64,000 nt of DNA from Thermotoga caldifontis AZM44c09 (GCF_000828655.1 NZ_AP014509.1:372001-436000); one strand, 5' to 3'; counted from the stretch's first letter, positions 14,164-22,561 are shown. The notes: generated by a model from the letters alone, not told the origin. Made by a program: numbers and translations.

Positions 14164-16023
14164 TCACTCACCAGTAGTGAACCTGTTGAAATGATCGGCG
14201 TCATTTACCCACCGGTCGAATTCACGATAATAGTCTATGGTTGCCGAGAACCATATTCCATCGTCTGTTTCATAATAAGCAACTGCTATGTCCAAGCCCC
14301 ATTCGTAGGTTTTGAACTTTTCAAGTGGATCGAGCTGATAATCGTAACTGTAGTCTGGGTAGATTCTGATCCATGAACCAGAGGTTGGATCGAACGGCAG
14401 GCTCACCAGTTGTGGTCCCTCGGTGTAAGTGAAAGCATCGTAGAAGATATGTTGATCACTCACGGCCGTATCGTAAATCCAAGGACCGTAATAGACGAAG
14501 GTTATTTCTTCATCCGGTATTTCGTTTCCACCAATATGCGGTGTTGATGTCCAGTCTCTCCAGTCGACCGGTTTCCAGACGAACGTTGGTGTGCGGGACA
14601 CGTTGGTCTCGTTGTCTGCAGGCGAAATCAATTTGACCTTGAACAGATCAAGCGGTACAACTTCAACAACGTTGCTGTTTTCTGATTCAGTTCCATCTAC
14701 ATAAACTGTTCTTACAGTGTAATAATACTTTTTGCCCGGTTCAAGATCAAAGCCTTTGTCAAATCTGAAGTAAGATGTGGTAAACGCTACCTTTTCCCAA
14801 TTTTCACCATCGGTTGATCTGTAAATGTTGTACCCGGCTCTGTTAGTGCTTGGTGCATGCTCCCAGGCAAGTTGAACAAAGATGTTTGTTTCAGGTATGT
14901 TGTGTTCTGGCTTATAACCCTTAAGTTCTTCGATCATTTCTTTTGGCAGTTTTTCTTCAAGTATTTGTTTTATTGGACTTGGCAGGCTGTAGTATTCCAC
15001 ATCGGCATCACTTGTCCAACCAGCATACCAAAGTCCTGTAGGAGCATACCTTGCAGTAACTTCTGGTGGTGTTCTGTCGATTGTAAGATAAACAATTTTG
15101 TCAACTCTTGTATCGTTCGGTGTGTAAACAACCACATGCATCGGCACCGTGACATTGTCGAACCTCGTAAGAGACAACGTGGTTGTGAACTCATACGTGT
15201 CTAAAGCAATAGCATCTCTTGCAACAGCACTTGGTACGTAATCCAAACCAATGTACATCACATACATCACTTCAGAGCTTGTCACCTTAACTTTTACAGA
15301 GTCAAATGTCAATGTTGTGGCCTCTGGATCAGGTATAGGAGCACCTTGTGGGGTGAACAGTTCTACTGTAACATGTGGAACAACATCATAATCTGTCATG
15401 GCCCTTCTGGAAAGCGTTTCAATGGTCCTTAGAATGCTTGGATCGTAGTTTTGAACAACACTCGTGGCCCTTCCCTCACCGGTGATCTTGACATCGTATC
15501 TACCATCTGGCAGGTAAAATTTTGCATGCCCATTTTCGTCTGTTGTGGTTGAAATAACTACATCTGAATTTTGGAGAATATCAACGGTTGCCCCAACGGT
15601 TGCTTTTCCAGTTGTGAAATCAAGTACTTTCACTATTGAGAGGTTTTCACCCACCGTGAAGCTCCAGACAGGACTTTCCACAGAGTTTGTTCCATCAGAA
15701 ACGACGACCTTCCAGTAATAAGTCTGTCCAGGTGTCAGATCATTGACGGTGTACTCCGGCCGGTGGGTTTCTCCAACTTTGTTCAGATTCGTAGGACTCG
15801 TTCCAAGGTAAAGCGCAAAAGTCAGAGCTTGATCATCAAGATCCTCGGCACTGGCTTTGAAAGTGACAGCTTTGGTGGAAGCAAGAACGGCAACGTGAGA
15901 ACCGTCTTCAGGCTGGATCAGGGAGACTTCCGGCGGACGGTCGATCCGAGCAACGCATCCATAGAGTACTATGAGCAGGAGAACTGCAAAACTGAGGAAC
16001 TGCTGGACGCCCTTCCACCTCAT
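14164..16023 (-). CDS. Fibronectin type III-like surface lipoprotein
   Basis: A 619-residue lipoprotein with signal MRWKGVQQFLSFAVLLLIVLYGC and predicted lipid-bearing Cys23. Residues about 33-125 and 345-440 look like fibronectin type III domains (GQTYYWKVVVSDGTNSVESP; GYNIYRSTDGENWEKV with PGKKYYYTVRTVYVDGTES). A carboxypeptidase-regulatory-like segment lies between them (TTGKATVGATVDILQNSDV). No catalytic motif is seen. It is likely a structural or binding protein of the cell surface or toga, made with the protease that follows. GGGGGTGTATCC precedes ATG 16023. Confidence 0.85.
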   Translation of the reverse strand: MRWKGVQQFLSFAVLLLIVLYGCVARIDRPPEVSLIQPEDGSHVAVLASTKAVTFKASAEDLDDQALTFALYLGTSPTNLNKVGETHRPEYTVNDLTPGQTYYWKVVVSDGTNSVESPVWSFTVGENLSIVKVLDFTTGKATVGATVDILQNSDVVISTTTDENGHAKFYLPDGRYDVKITGEGRATSVVQNYDPSILRTIETLSRRAMTDYDVVPHVTVELFTPQGAPIPDPEATTLTFDSVKVKVTSSEVMYVMYIGLDYVPSAVARDAIALDTYEFTTTLSLTRFDNVTVPMHVVVYTPNDTRVDKIVYLTIDRTPPEVTARYAPTGLWYAGWTSDADVEYYSLPSPIKQILEEKLPKEMIEELKGYKPEHNIPETNIFVQLAWEHAPSTNRAGYNIYRSTDGENWEKVAFTTSYFRFDKGFDLEPGKKYYYTVRTVYVDGTESENSNVVEVVPLDLFKVKLISPADNETNVSRTPTFVWKPVDWRDWTSTPHIGGNEIPDEEITFVYYGPWIYDTAVSDQHIFYDAFTYTEGPQLVSLPFDPTSGSWIRIYPDYSYDYQLDPLEKFKTYEWGLDIAVAYYETDDGIWFSATIDYYREFDRWVNDADHFNRFTTGE

Positions 16024-16059
16024 GGATACACCCCCTTAATAAGGTTGAGTTCAGCTCTC

Positions 16060-16089
16060 ATTATAACACAACAGAATATATAATTGCAA
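16060..16089 (-). promoter_or_regulatory. Promoter of the lipoprotein-protease operon
   Basis: On the minus strand TTGCAA (16089-16084) and TATAAT (16065-16060) are separated by 18 bases, 37 bases upstream of the lipoprotein start codon. Confidence 0.7.
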
Positions 16090-16108
16090 GAGTTCGATTC
16101 TGTCCAAT

Positions 16109-16660
16109 TCACCTAGATCGTGAAGCGTTGCACCAAGCGAAGTATTCCTGTGCCAGCACGCCCATCACGATGACGTCGTGGTACTCGCCCTTCAAATACC
16201 TCGCCTTTCTCAAGACGCCTTCTTTCACAAAACCACACTTTTCGTAAACGTGGATCGCGCGGGGATTGTAATCGTACACCCTCAGCTGAACGCGGTTCAG
16301 GTTGAGATATTCAAAGGCGTATTTGAGTGTGAGGCGTGTCGCTTCCGTCCCGAGACCCTGGTTCCAGAAATTTTTGTCGGTTATCGCGATACCGAACTCG
16401 GCGCACCTGTTCACCCAGTCGATGCTGTGCAAACCCGTCGTTCCAACCAGCTGGTTCGTCTCCAGCGGTACGACGGCGAAGACGATGTCTCTCTGGTTCG
16501 AATAGAGATTCCTGATCCACTCCTCTTCCCTGATCCTGTTCAAAGGAAAAACGCTCAAAAGATACTGTCTCACTTCTTCATCGTTGATGTTCAAAAGTCT
16601 GTCGAGGTCAGAGAGCTCGACTGGTCTCAGCATGATTTTTTCACCTTTCAGTATCACCAT
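16109..16660 (-). CDS. GNAT acetyltransferase (RimJ/RimL-like)
   Basis: A 183-residue acetyl-CoA-dependent N-acetyltransferase of the RimJ/RimL type, which acetylates protein N-termini or small amines. The start ILKGEKIMLRPVELSDLDRL is typical, and the acetyl-CoA-binding region is NFWNQGLGTEATRLTLKYAF (Q/RxxGxG/A type), followed by NLNRVQLRVYDYNPRAIHVY and EKCGFVKEGVLR. ATG 16660 is chosen because AGGAGGTGCGA precedes it; a GTG six bases earlier overlaps that site. It is divergent from rpmB. The substrate is unknown. Confidence 0.92.
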   Translation of the reverse strand: MVILKGEKIMLRPVELSDLDRLLNINDEEVRQYLLSVFPLNRIREEEWIRNLYSNQRDIVFAVVPLETNQLVGTTGLHSIDWVNRCAEFGIAITDKNFWNQGLGTEATRLTLKYAFEYLNLNRVQLRVYDYNPRAIHVYEKCGFVKEGVLRKARYLKGEYHDVIVMGVLAQEYFAWCNASRSR

Positions 16661-16704
16661 TCGCACCTCCTCGGCGTAGTTTTATGTACATTTTACCTTG
16701 GTTC

Positions 16705-16733
16705 TTGAAAACTTTAAAGGTATCTGGTAATAT
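16705..16733 (+). promoter_or_regulatory. Promoter of rpmB
   Basis: TTGAAA (16705-16710) and TAATAT (16728-16733) are separated by 17 bases, 32 bases ahead of the rpmB start codon. Confidence 0.75.
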
Positions 16734-16765
16734 TGTCTCGGCTGGAAGGGAAAGGGGTATGCGAC

Positions 16766-16966
16766 ATGGCGAAGAGGTGTGAGATCTGCGGAAAGGGCCC
16801 TGTGGCTGGCAAGAACGTGAGCCATTCGAACAGGCACACACCGAGGATGTTCAGGCCGAACATCCAGAGGGTGAAGGTGGTACTCGAGGACGGCACGATC
16901 AGGACGATGAGGGTGTGTGCCAAGTGCCTGAAGGCAGGAAAAGTCAAGAAAGCAGCAACAGTCTGA
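16766..16966 (+). CDS. rpmB: 50S ribosomal protein L28
   Basis: A 66-residue ribosomal protein. [20 protein letters not shown] and [15 protein letters not shown] are diagnostic of L28. Cys5 and Cys8 with the CAKC pair near residues 53-56 form the zinc-binding version found in many thermophiles. ATG 16766 is used; the frame is open further upstream but that stretch holds the -10 box. It is monocistronic: the stop codon is part of the terminator hairpin. Confidence 0.98.
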   Translation: MAKRCEICGKGPVAGKNVSHSNRHTPRMFRPNIQRVKVVLEDGTIRTMRVCAKCLKAGKVKKAATV

Positions 16967-16998
16967 TCGCGCGGAGGAACCGCGCGATCTTGTTTTTT
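16965..16998 (+). terminator. Rho-independent terminator of rpmB
   Basis: GATCGCGCGG and CCGCGCGATC pair at 16965-16974 and 16980-16989 and are followed by TTGTTTTTT. The hairpin begins inside the rpmB stop codon. Confidence 0.92.
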
Positions 16999-17041
16999 GC
17001 TAAAATGTAGTTGTGAGACTTGTAAAAGGACGGTGGGCGCT

Positions 17042-17554
17042 GTGGATCTGAAGGATTTCATCAGGGATATTCCCGACTTTCCCACGAAAGGGATCATCTT
17101 CAGGGACGTCACCCCGCTGCTGAGAAACCCTGCGGCCTTTCAAAAAGCGATCGACGAGATGACCAGGACCATCCAGGATATGAACTTCGATCTCATCGTT
17201 TCGCCAGAAGCGCGTGGTTTCATCTTCGGTGCGGCTCTCGCTTACAGGCTTGCTAAAGGTTTCGTACCGGTGAGGAAGCCGGGAAAGCTTCCGTACCAGA
17301 CTGTTTCTGTCGAGTACAGCCTGGAGTACGGAACAGCACAGCTTCACATGCATTCGGACGCCGTACAGAAGAACCAGCGCGTGGTCATCGTCGACGATGT
17401 TCTGGCGACCGGAGGTACGGCCGCGGCGATAGTGGATCTGGTGAAAAGCGTCGGCGGCGAAGTGGCGGGAATGTGTTTTCTCATAGAGCTGAGTTATCTC
17501 AGTCCGCGTGAAAGGCTCAAAGGTTATGATGTGCGTTCAGTCCTGGTCTACTGA
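17042..17554 (+). CDS. apt: Adenine phosphoribosyltransferase
   Basis: A 170-residue purine-salvage enzyme that makes AMP from adenine and PRPP. The N-terminus MDLKDFIRDIPDFPTKGIIF is typical of Apt, and the PRPP-binding motif is VVIVDDVLATGGTAAA. SPEARGFIFGAALA and FVPVRKPGKLPY are further family motifs. GTG 17042 is chosen by alignment with other Apt starts; the open frame further upstream runs into the rpmB terminator. The pgi start codon follows 12 bases after its stop. Confidence 0.95.
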   Translation: MDLKDFIRDIPDFPTKGIIFRDVTPLLRNPAAFQKAIDEMTRTIQDMNFDLIVSPEARGFIFGAALAYRLAKGFVPVRKPGKLPYQTVSVEYSLEYGTAQLHMHSDAVQKNQRVVIVDDVLATGGTAAAIVDLVKSVGGEVAGMCFLIELSYLSPRERLKGYDVRSVLVY

Positions 17555-17566
17555 GGAGTGGTGTTC

Positions 17567-18922
17567 GTGCTCAAATTCGATTTCAGTTTCATGTTCGAGC
17601 CCAACGTGAAGGGTGGTATAAGCGAGGAAGAATTCTCGAAGCTCGAGCCGACGATGAGTCAGCTCGTTGAAGAAGTTGCGAGAGAAAGACCCGCGTTCGT
17701 GAAGGTTCTCTTCGACAGGAACCTGCTGGACAGCGTAGAGGATCTCAGGGAGTGGATATTGAACTTCGACAACTTCGTCGTGATAGGCATAGGTGGTTCC
17801 AGTCTCGGTGCGGCCGCTCTGGCTAATGCTTTGAAACCTTTCGACTGGAACTATCTTTCGAAGTCCGAAAGGGGAGGTTATCTGAGGATCTTCTTCCTTG
17901 AGAACGTCGATCCGGACTACACGGCGAGCGTTCTCGATAGAATAGATCTGAAAGCGACAATCTTCAACGTCGTTTCCAAGTCCGGTTCGACCGCAGAATG
18001 TCTGGCACACTACCAGATCGTTCGTGGCCTGCTCGAGGTCCGTGGATTGAAAGTCTCGGAACACGTGGTGTTCACCACGGATCCGAAGAAGGGCTTGCTC
18101 AGAAGGATAGCCGAAAGGGAAAAGATCGTCGTGCTGGACATACCACCAGAGCTCGGAGGCAGGTTCAGCGTTCTCTCACCCGTGGGGCTTCTTCCCGCGA
18201 TGGCCATAGGCGTGGACATAAAAGCTTTAGTGGACGGGGCGAAGGATGCGTACACCAAGTGTGTCGTGCTCGATGTGTGGAAGAATCCTGCGGCGATGAT
18301 GGCGGCGTGCCACTATCTGCACAAGATCAAGGGCAGGCGCATCAGCGTCATGATGCCTTATTCGAACAGGCTCTACACGCTCGCGGACTGGTTCAGACAG
18401 CTGTGGGCGGAAAGCCTCGGCAAGAAGTACTCGTTGAGCGGTGAGGTCGTTCACGAGGGACTCACACCGATAAAGGCACTCGGTGTGGTGGATCAACACT
18501 CTCAGCTGCAGCTCTACAACGAAGGACCAGACGATAAGACCATAACGTTTTTGGAAGTTGAGAAGTTCGACAGGAACGTTCTGATACCTTCCATCCACGA
18601 CGATGAGGAGATCTCTTACCTCGGTGGAAAGAGACTCTCCGATCTGCTGAGGAGCGAACTTTTCGGAACGGAAAGATCGCTCGCCTTCAACGGCAGGCCG
18701 AGCATGCGCGTGATCTTTCCAGCGATCGATGCGTACAATCTCGGCCAGTTCTTCATGTACTACGAGTTCACAACGACGTTGATGGGAAAGCTTTTGAAGA
18801 TCAACCCGTTCGATCAGCCTGGAGTCGAGCTCGGTAAGCAGATCACTTACTCTCTGATGGGCAGAAAAGGTTTCGAGAAGATGGAATTTCCAGAACCGGT
18901 GAGGAAGGTTGTGATCGAATGA
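17567..18922 (+). CDS. pgi: Glucose-6-phosphate isomerase
   Basis: A 451-residue glycolytic isomerase converting glucose 6-phosphate to fructose 6-phosphate. Signatures include VIGIGGSSLGAAALANAL (SIS domain), NVVSKSGSTAE, GGRFSVLSPVGLLP, QLWAESLGKK and GLTPIKALGVVDQHSQLQL. GTG 17567 (giving MLKFDFSFMFEP) is chosen because GAGGAG lies 8 bases upstream and it matches the T. maritima start; a GTG at 17558 would fall inside that site. It overlaps the next gene by 4 bases. Fructose 6-phosphate from the proposed sulfofructose transaldolase would enter metabolism here. Confidence 0.97.
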   Translation: MLKFDFSFMFEPNVKGGISEEEFSKLEPTMSQLVEEVARERPAFVKVLFDRNLLDSVEDLREWILNFDNFVVIGIGGSSLGAAALANALKPFDWNYLSKSERGGYLRIFFLENVDPDYTASVLDRIDLKATIFNVVSKSGSTAECLAHYQIVRGLLEVRGLKVSEHVVFTTDPKKGLLRRIAEREKIVVLDIPPELGGRFSVLSPVGLLPAMAIGVDIKALVDGAKDAYTKCVVLDVWKNPAAMMAACHYLHKIKGRRISVMMPYSNRLYTLADWFRQLWAESLGKKYSLSGEVVHEGLTPIKALGVVDQHSQLQLYNEGPDDKTITFLEVEKFDRNVLIPSIHDDEEISYLGGKRLSDLLRSELFGTERSLAFNGRPSMRVIFPAIDAYNLGQFFMYYEFTTTLMGKLLKINPFDQPGVELGKQITYSLMGRKGFEKMEFPEPVRKVVIE

Positions 18923-19149
18923 CGCAGAAGATCGTTGAAATATTCAAGCCAAAGAGTCTGTACCACGTGGACGAAGGTCCCCTGGGTGAGAACGTCTACG
19001 TTGTGGTCGTGAGCGACGGGATCGATCTGGAAAAGAAGTTCGTCGAGTTCTACGAACAGGTCGGAACGGAGCCTGCGCTGATCGTCGTGACCGAAGAAGA
19101 GTTCGAGCAGATCAGCTCGCTCCTCGGTAAGGGGGAGAAGATCCTCTGA
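18919..19149 (+). CDS. Conserved-looking small protein, function unknown
   Basis: A 76-residue acidic protein, MTQKIVEIFKPKSLYHVDEG through SLLGKGEKIL, with an alternating beta/alpha pattern (VYVVVVSDG; ALIVVTEEEFEQI). It is not recognised. It overlaps pgi by 4 bases and coaE by 4 bases, so it is translationally coupled on both sides and almost certainly real. Confidence 0.8.
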   Translation: MTQKIVEIFKPKSLYHVDEGPLGENVYVVVVSDGIDLEKKFVEFYEQVGTEPALIVVTEEEFEQISSLLGKGEKIL

Positions 19150-19724
19150 GACTGGTCGTTGGTCTGACTGGAAAGATGGGCTGTGGAAAGAGCACCGTGG
19201 CGGGCATGTTCGAAGAGCTCGGAGCCAGGGTGATAGACGTTGACAGAATCGGTCACGAAGTTTTGAAAGACCGCTCAGTCAAAGAAGAATTGAAAAAGCT
19301 GTTCGGTGAGATCATCTTCAACGAAGATGAGATCGACAGGAAAAAACTCGCGAAGATCGTTTTTGAAGATGCCGAAAAGCTGAGTGCGTTAGAGAGGATA
19401 GTTCATCCCATCATCAGAGAGAAGGTTCGAAGGTTGGTCGAGGATTCAACCGGCGTGGTGGTTCTGGACGCGGCACTCTTGAGAAGAATAGGGCTGGACA
19501 AATTGTGCGATGTGATCGTAACGGTGAAATGCGACGAAGAAAAGATCGTTGAGAGGTTGAAGAAGAAAGGTTTCACAGAGGAAGAGATCAAAAGAAGGCT
19601 CGCCGCGCAGAGAGACGTCGTCGAAGAAGGTGTAGTGATCGAAAACAACTGTGATCTTGTCTCTCTGAGAAGAAAGGTGAGGGATATCTACAACCGTTTG
19701 CTTGGAGGAGGTGTTGGTGGATGA
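19146..19724 (+). CDS. coaE: Dephospho-CoA kinase, apparent CTG start
   Basis: A 192-residue P-loop kinase that makes CoA from dephospho-CoA in the last step of CoA synthesis. The Walker A motif is GLTGKMGCGKST, followed by GARVIDVDRIGHEVL, HPIIREKVRRLV and AALLRRIGLDKLCD. No ATG, GTG or TTG lies in frame ahead of the Walker A strand; the only in-frame candidate is CTG at 19146, which overlaps the previous stop codon and has GGGGGAG 8 bases upstream. An ATG at 19176 would delete the P-loop and is rejected. PanC of the same pathway is encoded at 23.9 kb. Confidence 0.9.
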   Translation: MRLVVGLTGKMGCGKSTVAGMFEELGARVIDVDRIGHEVLKDRSVKEELKKLFGEIIFNEDEIDRKKLAKIVFEDAEKLSALERIVHPIIREKVRRLVEDSTGVVVLDAALLRRIGLDKLCDVIVTVKCDEEKIVERLKKKGFTEEEIKRRLAAQRDVVEEGVVIENNCDLVSLRRKVRDIYNRLLGGGVGG

Positions 19725-20977
19725 GGAAGTTTCTCGTGTTGCTGGCGGTGCTGCTGGCCGTCCTCACGATGGCAAAGGTCAAGGTCACGTTCTGGCACGC
19801 GATGGGTGGAGGACACGGTCAAACTTTGCAGGAGATAGTGAACTTCTTCAATCAACAGCATCCAGACATCGAAGTGGAAGCGATTTACATCGGAAACTAC
19901 TCCGCACTGCAGCAGAAACTGCTCGCCGCGGCACAGGCTGGACAACTGCCCACGATATCGCAGGCTTACTCCAACTGGACCGCGAAGCTCATCTATTCTG
20001 GTATCGTGGAACCTCTGAACGCCTACATCAACGATCCAAAGATAGGCCTTTCCAAAGCGGAGTGGGAAGACGTCTGGGAACCGATGAGACTGAACTGCAT
20101 GTGGGGCGACAAGATCTACGCCGTGCCGTTCAACAAAAGTATCTACGTCCTGTACGTGAACACCGACGCACTCGCACTGGCCGGATTGAAGATACCGGAA
20201 ACGATCGGTGAACTGAAGAAAGCTGCGATACTTTTGACCGAAGATTTCAACAACGATGGTACCATCGATCAGTACGGTTTTGGTTTCAGATCCACCGTCG
20301 ACCATTTCCAGGTGTTCTTGGCGCTCAACGGTGGTTCGATACTCAAGAAGGGCCCGGACGGCAAATGGATGGTGACCATCAACAGTCCAGAAGCGAAGGA
20401 AGTGCTGGAATTTCTGCTCAGCCTCAAGGACAAGTACGCGCTCGTGCAGGGTGGTTATCTGGACGGACCGTTCGGTGAGGGCAAAATAGCGATGTTCATC
20501 GAGACTGTGGCGAGCAAACCTTACGTGGATTCTGCTTCGAAGGGTAAACATGGCTGGACCTGGGCACCGGTACCGGTATGGAAGACGAGAAACGTTCAGT
20601 TCGCTGGAACGGACGTGATCATGTTCAGCACCGCGAAACCTGAAGAGAAGAGAGCTGCGTGGGAGTTCATGAAGTTCCTGATCTCTCCAGAGATCACCGC
20701 GTACTGGGCGGTGAAGACCGGATATCTGCCCGTGAGAAAGAGCGCGACCGAGACGGCGATCTGGAAGAAGTTCGTCGCGGAAGATCCTGCCGCAGGAGTG
20801 CCATTGGTCCAGCTCCCGCACGGTGTTTTCGATCCTCAGATCGGTGTCTGGGCTGAGATAAGAAACATCGTTGGGACGATGGTGAGCGACGTTCTCTACG
20901 GTAAGAAGACCGTGGAAGAAGGTCTGGCCTGGGCTGAGGCGGAGATCAAGAGGCAACTCGAAAAAGAGGGCATGTGA
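19721..20977 (+). CDS. Orphan sugar ABC transporter binding protein (UgpB-like)
   Basis: A 418-residue extracellular solute-binding protein with a Sec signal (MRKFLVLLAVLLAVLTMA) and the family start KVKVTFWHAMGGGHGQTLQE and IVNFFNQQHPDIEVE. GKIAMFIETVASKP and KTGYLPVRKSATET resemble glycerol-3-phosphate or sugar-binding UgpB proteins. It overlaps coaE by 4 bases and is followed by a terminator, so no permease or ATPase genes accompany it. It must dock on permeases encoded elsewhere; its ligand is unknown. Confidence 0.92.
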   Translation: MRKFLVLLAVLLAVLTMAKVKVTFWHAMGGGHGQTLQEIVNFFNQQHPDIEVEAIYIGNYSALQQKLLAAAQAGQLPTISQAYSNWTAKLIYSGIVEPLNAYINDPKIGLSKAEWEDVWEPMRLNCMWGDKIYAVPFNKSIYVLYVNTDALALAGLKIPETIGELKKAAILLTEDFNNDGTIDQYGFGFRSTVDHFQVFLALNGGSILKKGPDGKWMVTINSPEAKEVLEFLLSLKDKYALVQGGYLDGPFGEGKIAMFIETVASKPYVDSASKGKHGWTWAPVPVWKTRNVQFAGTDVIMFSTAKPEEKRAAWEFMKFLISPEITAYWAVKTGYLPVRKSATETAIWKKFVAEDPAAGVPLVQLPHGVFDPQIGVWAEIRNIVGTMVSDVLYGKKTVEEGLAWAEAEIKRQLEKEGM

Positions 20978-20990
20978 GAAGAAAGTTCAG

Positions 20991-21016
20991 GCGGGGGGCT
21001 TCAACCCCCGCTTTTG
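20991..21016 (+). terminator. Rho-independent terminator after orphan binding protein
   Basis: GCGGGGG and CCCCCGC pair at 20991-20997 and 21005-21011 and are followed by TTTTGT. It ends the apt-pgi-coaE transcription unit. Confidence 0.85.
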
Positions 21017-21032
21017 TCTCGGAGGGATGAGC

Positions 21033-22070
21033 GTGAGAGGAGATCCGTTCGGCAGACACAGGGTGATCGAACCGGCGGGGAAACTTCCACAACCTGCCTG
21101 GAGATTGGACAACGACACGGGCAAGCTTTACGACAACGAGATGCTGATCGACGTGATCAAGCTCAACGTGGATGCGGCGTCTTTCGCGCAAATAAAGAGC
21201 GAAGTGGGAGCGGACGAGCAGAAAGTCGCCGAAAAGATCATGCAGATCGTTCAGCAACGTGGCAAACTGCACAACCCGGTTACCGGTTCTGGAGGTATGC
21301 TCGTCGGCAGGGTGAAAGCGATCGGTAAAGATCTGAACGTTGATGTGAAGGTTGGAGACAAGATCGCCACCCTCGTTTCGTTGAGCCTCACACCTCTGAA
21401 TTTGAAAAAGATAAAGAAGGTGCATTTGGATAAAGACCAGGTGGACGTCGAGGCCGAAGCCATACTGTTTGAAACCGGTGTTTTTGCACGCTTGCCGGAA
21501 GATATGCCCGAGTCTGTGGCGCTCGCGGTGCTCGACGTTGCCGGTGCTCCAATTCAAACTGCGAGGCTCGTCTCGCCTTCCGACCTCGTGCTCATCGTAG
21601 GTGCTGGTGGTAAATCTGGGGTGCTGTGCAGCTATGTGGCGAAGAAATACGCAGGTCCCACGGGTAGAGTCGTCGCACTGGTTCATTCTGAAAGGTCTGT
21701 CGAACAACTCAAGAAGCTCGGTTTCGTTGACGACGTCTTCGTATCGGACGCGCAGGATGCGGTTGCATCCTACGAAAAGTTCATCCAGATCACGAACGGA
21801 AGGCTCGCGGACGTCGTCATCAACGTGGTGAACGTGCCGGACACCGAGATGACCTCGATACTCTGCGCAAGAGAAAGGGGAAAGATCTACTTCTTCTCGA
21901 TGGCGACGAGCTTCACCAAAGCCGCCCTCGGTGCCGAAGGTATTGGGAAGGATGTGGACATGATCATAGGCAACGGCTATGCGAAGCACCACGCCGAGTT
22001 CGCCCTTCAGATTTTGAGGGAGAACGAGAGGCTGTATCAGCACTTCCTTGAAAGGTACGGTGAAAAATGA
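21033..22070 (+). CDS. kdd: Kdd-like 3,5-diaminohexanoate dehydrogenase
   Basis: A 345-residue NAD(P)-dependent dehydrogenase. The N-terminal GDPFGRHRVIEPAGKLPQPA and WRLDND are characteristic of L-erythro-3,5-diaminohexanoate dehydrogenase of lysine fermentation. A Rossmann motif VLIVGAGGKSGVL lies near 190. GTG 21033 is chosen because GGAGGG ends 6 bases upstream; the ATG at 21027 directly touches that site. The other lysine-fermentation genes (kamA, kamDE, kce, kal) are not in the window. It may therefore complete a pathway encoded elsewhere or act on another diamino acid. Confidence 0.8.
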   Translation: MRGDPFGRHRVIEPAGKLPQPAWRLDNDTGKLYDNEMLIDVIKLNVDAASFAQIKSEVGADEQKVAEKIMQIVQQRGKLHNPVTGSGGMLVGRVKAIGKDLNVDVKVGDKIATLVSLSLTPLNLKKIKKVHLDKDQVDVEAEAILFETGVFARLPEDMPESVALAVLDVAGAPIQTARLVSPSDLVLIVGAGGKSGVLCSYVAKKYAGPTGRVVALVHSERSVEQLKKLGFVDDVFVSDAQDAVASYEKFIQITNGRLADVVINVVNVPDTEMTSILCARERGKIYFFSMATSFTKAALGAEGIGKDVDMIIGNGYAKHHAEFALQILRENERLYQHFLERYGEK

Positions 22071-22561
22071 CACTGTTGGACAACTTCACGGTGCGTTACG
22101 TGAACAAGCGTGTCGAGAACGAAACGGTGAAACAGTTGATGTCCCTTCAGGGACCTTCTTTCAACTCTCCACACCTAGGCACCTTCAACGTGTGTCTCTA
22201 CACCTATCAAGGTTCATCGCCGAGGATCTTGGTTTCTCTGGTGATGTTCGGCGAGGAGAGTTTGGAGAGTTTCACGAACGAAGGGATAGAATTTGGAAAG
22301 ATCAAGCGAATGACCCAGTTCAGACTTTTCGATGGAAACAGCGAAGCTGCAGTGATCGATGCAACCTTAGTCGATGATGAATTCGTGATCCTTCAGATCG
22401 GGCCGCGCGATCTGATCTGTCTTGCGCCGTACGAGAAAATAAAATCTTTCAGCAGGGAGCAGCTGGCGAAGTTGCTGGTCGAAGAATACTTCAGAAGGTT
22501 CTACGATTACGAGGCGGAGTACAGCGTGCAGATTCAAGACAACTCAATCCTTGAACCGTAG
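22067..22561 (+). CDS. Unrecognised protein coupled to kdd
   Basis: A 164-residue soluble protein starting MTLLDNFTVRYVNKRVENET and ending IQDNSILEP. No motif, signal or membrane segment is recognised; the middle is beta-rich (FNVCLYTYQGSSPRILVSLV; EFVILQIGPRDLICLAP). Its start overlaps kdd by 4 bases, which indicates a functional partnership or at least joint translation. The promoter of the next gene lies in its last codons. Confidence 0.8.
   Translation: MTLLDNFTVRYVNKRVENETVKQLMSLQGPSFNSPHLGTFNVCLYTYQGSSPRILVSLVMFGEESLESFTNEGIEFGKIKRMTQFRLFDGNSEAAVIDATLVDDEFVILQIGPRDLICLAPYEKIKSFSREQLAKLLVEEYFRRFYDYEAEYSVQIQDNSILEP

Noticed and set aside
19688-20956. Minus-strand reading frame of 422 codons
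   Set aside because: It mirrors the orphan binding-protein gene, which has a signal peptide, family motifs and a coupled start; the mirror frame has neither motif nor ribosome site.
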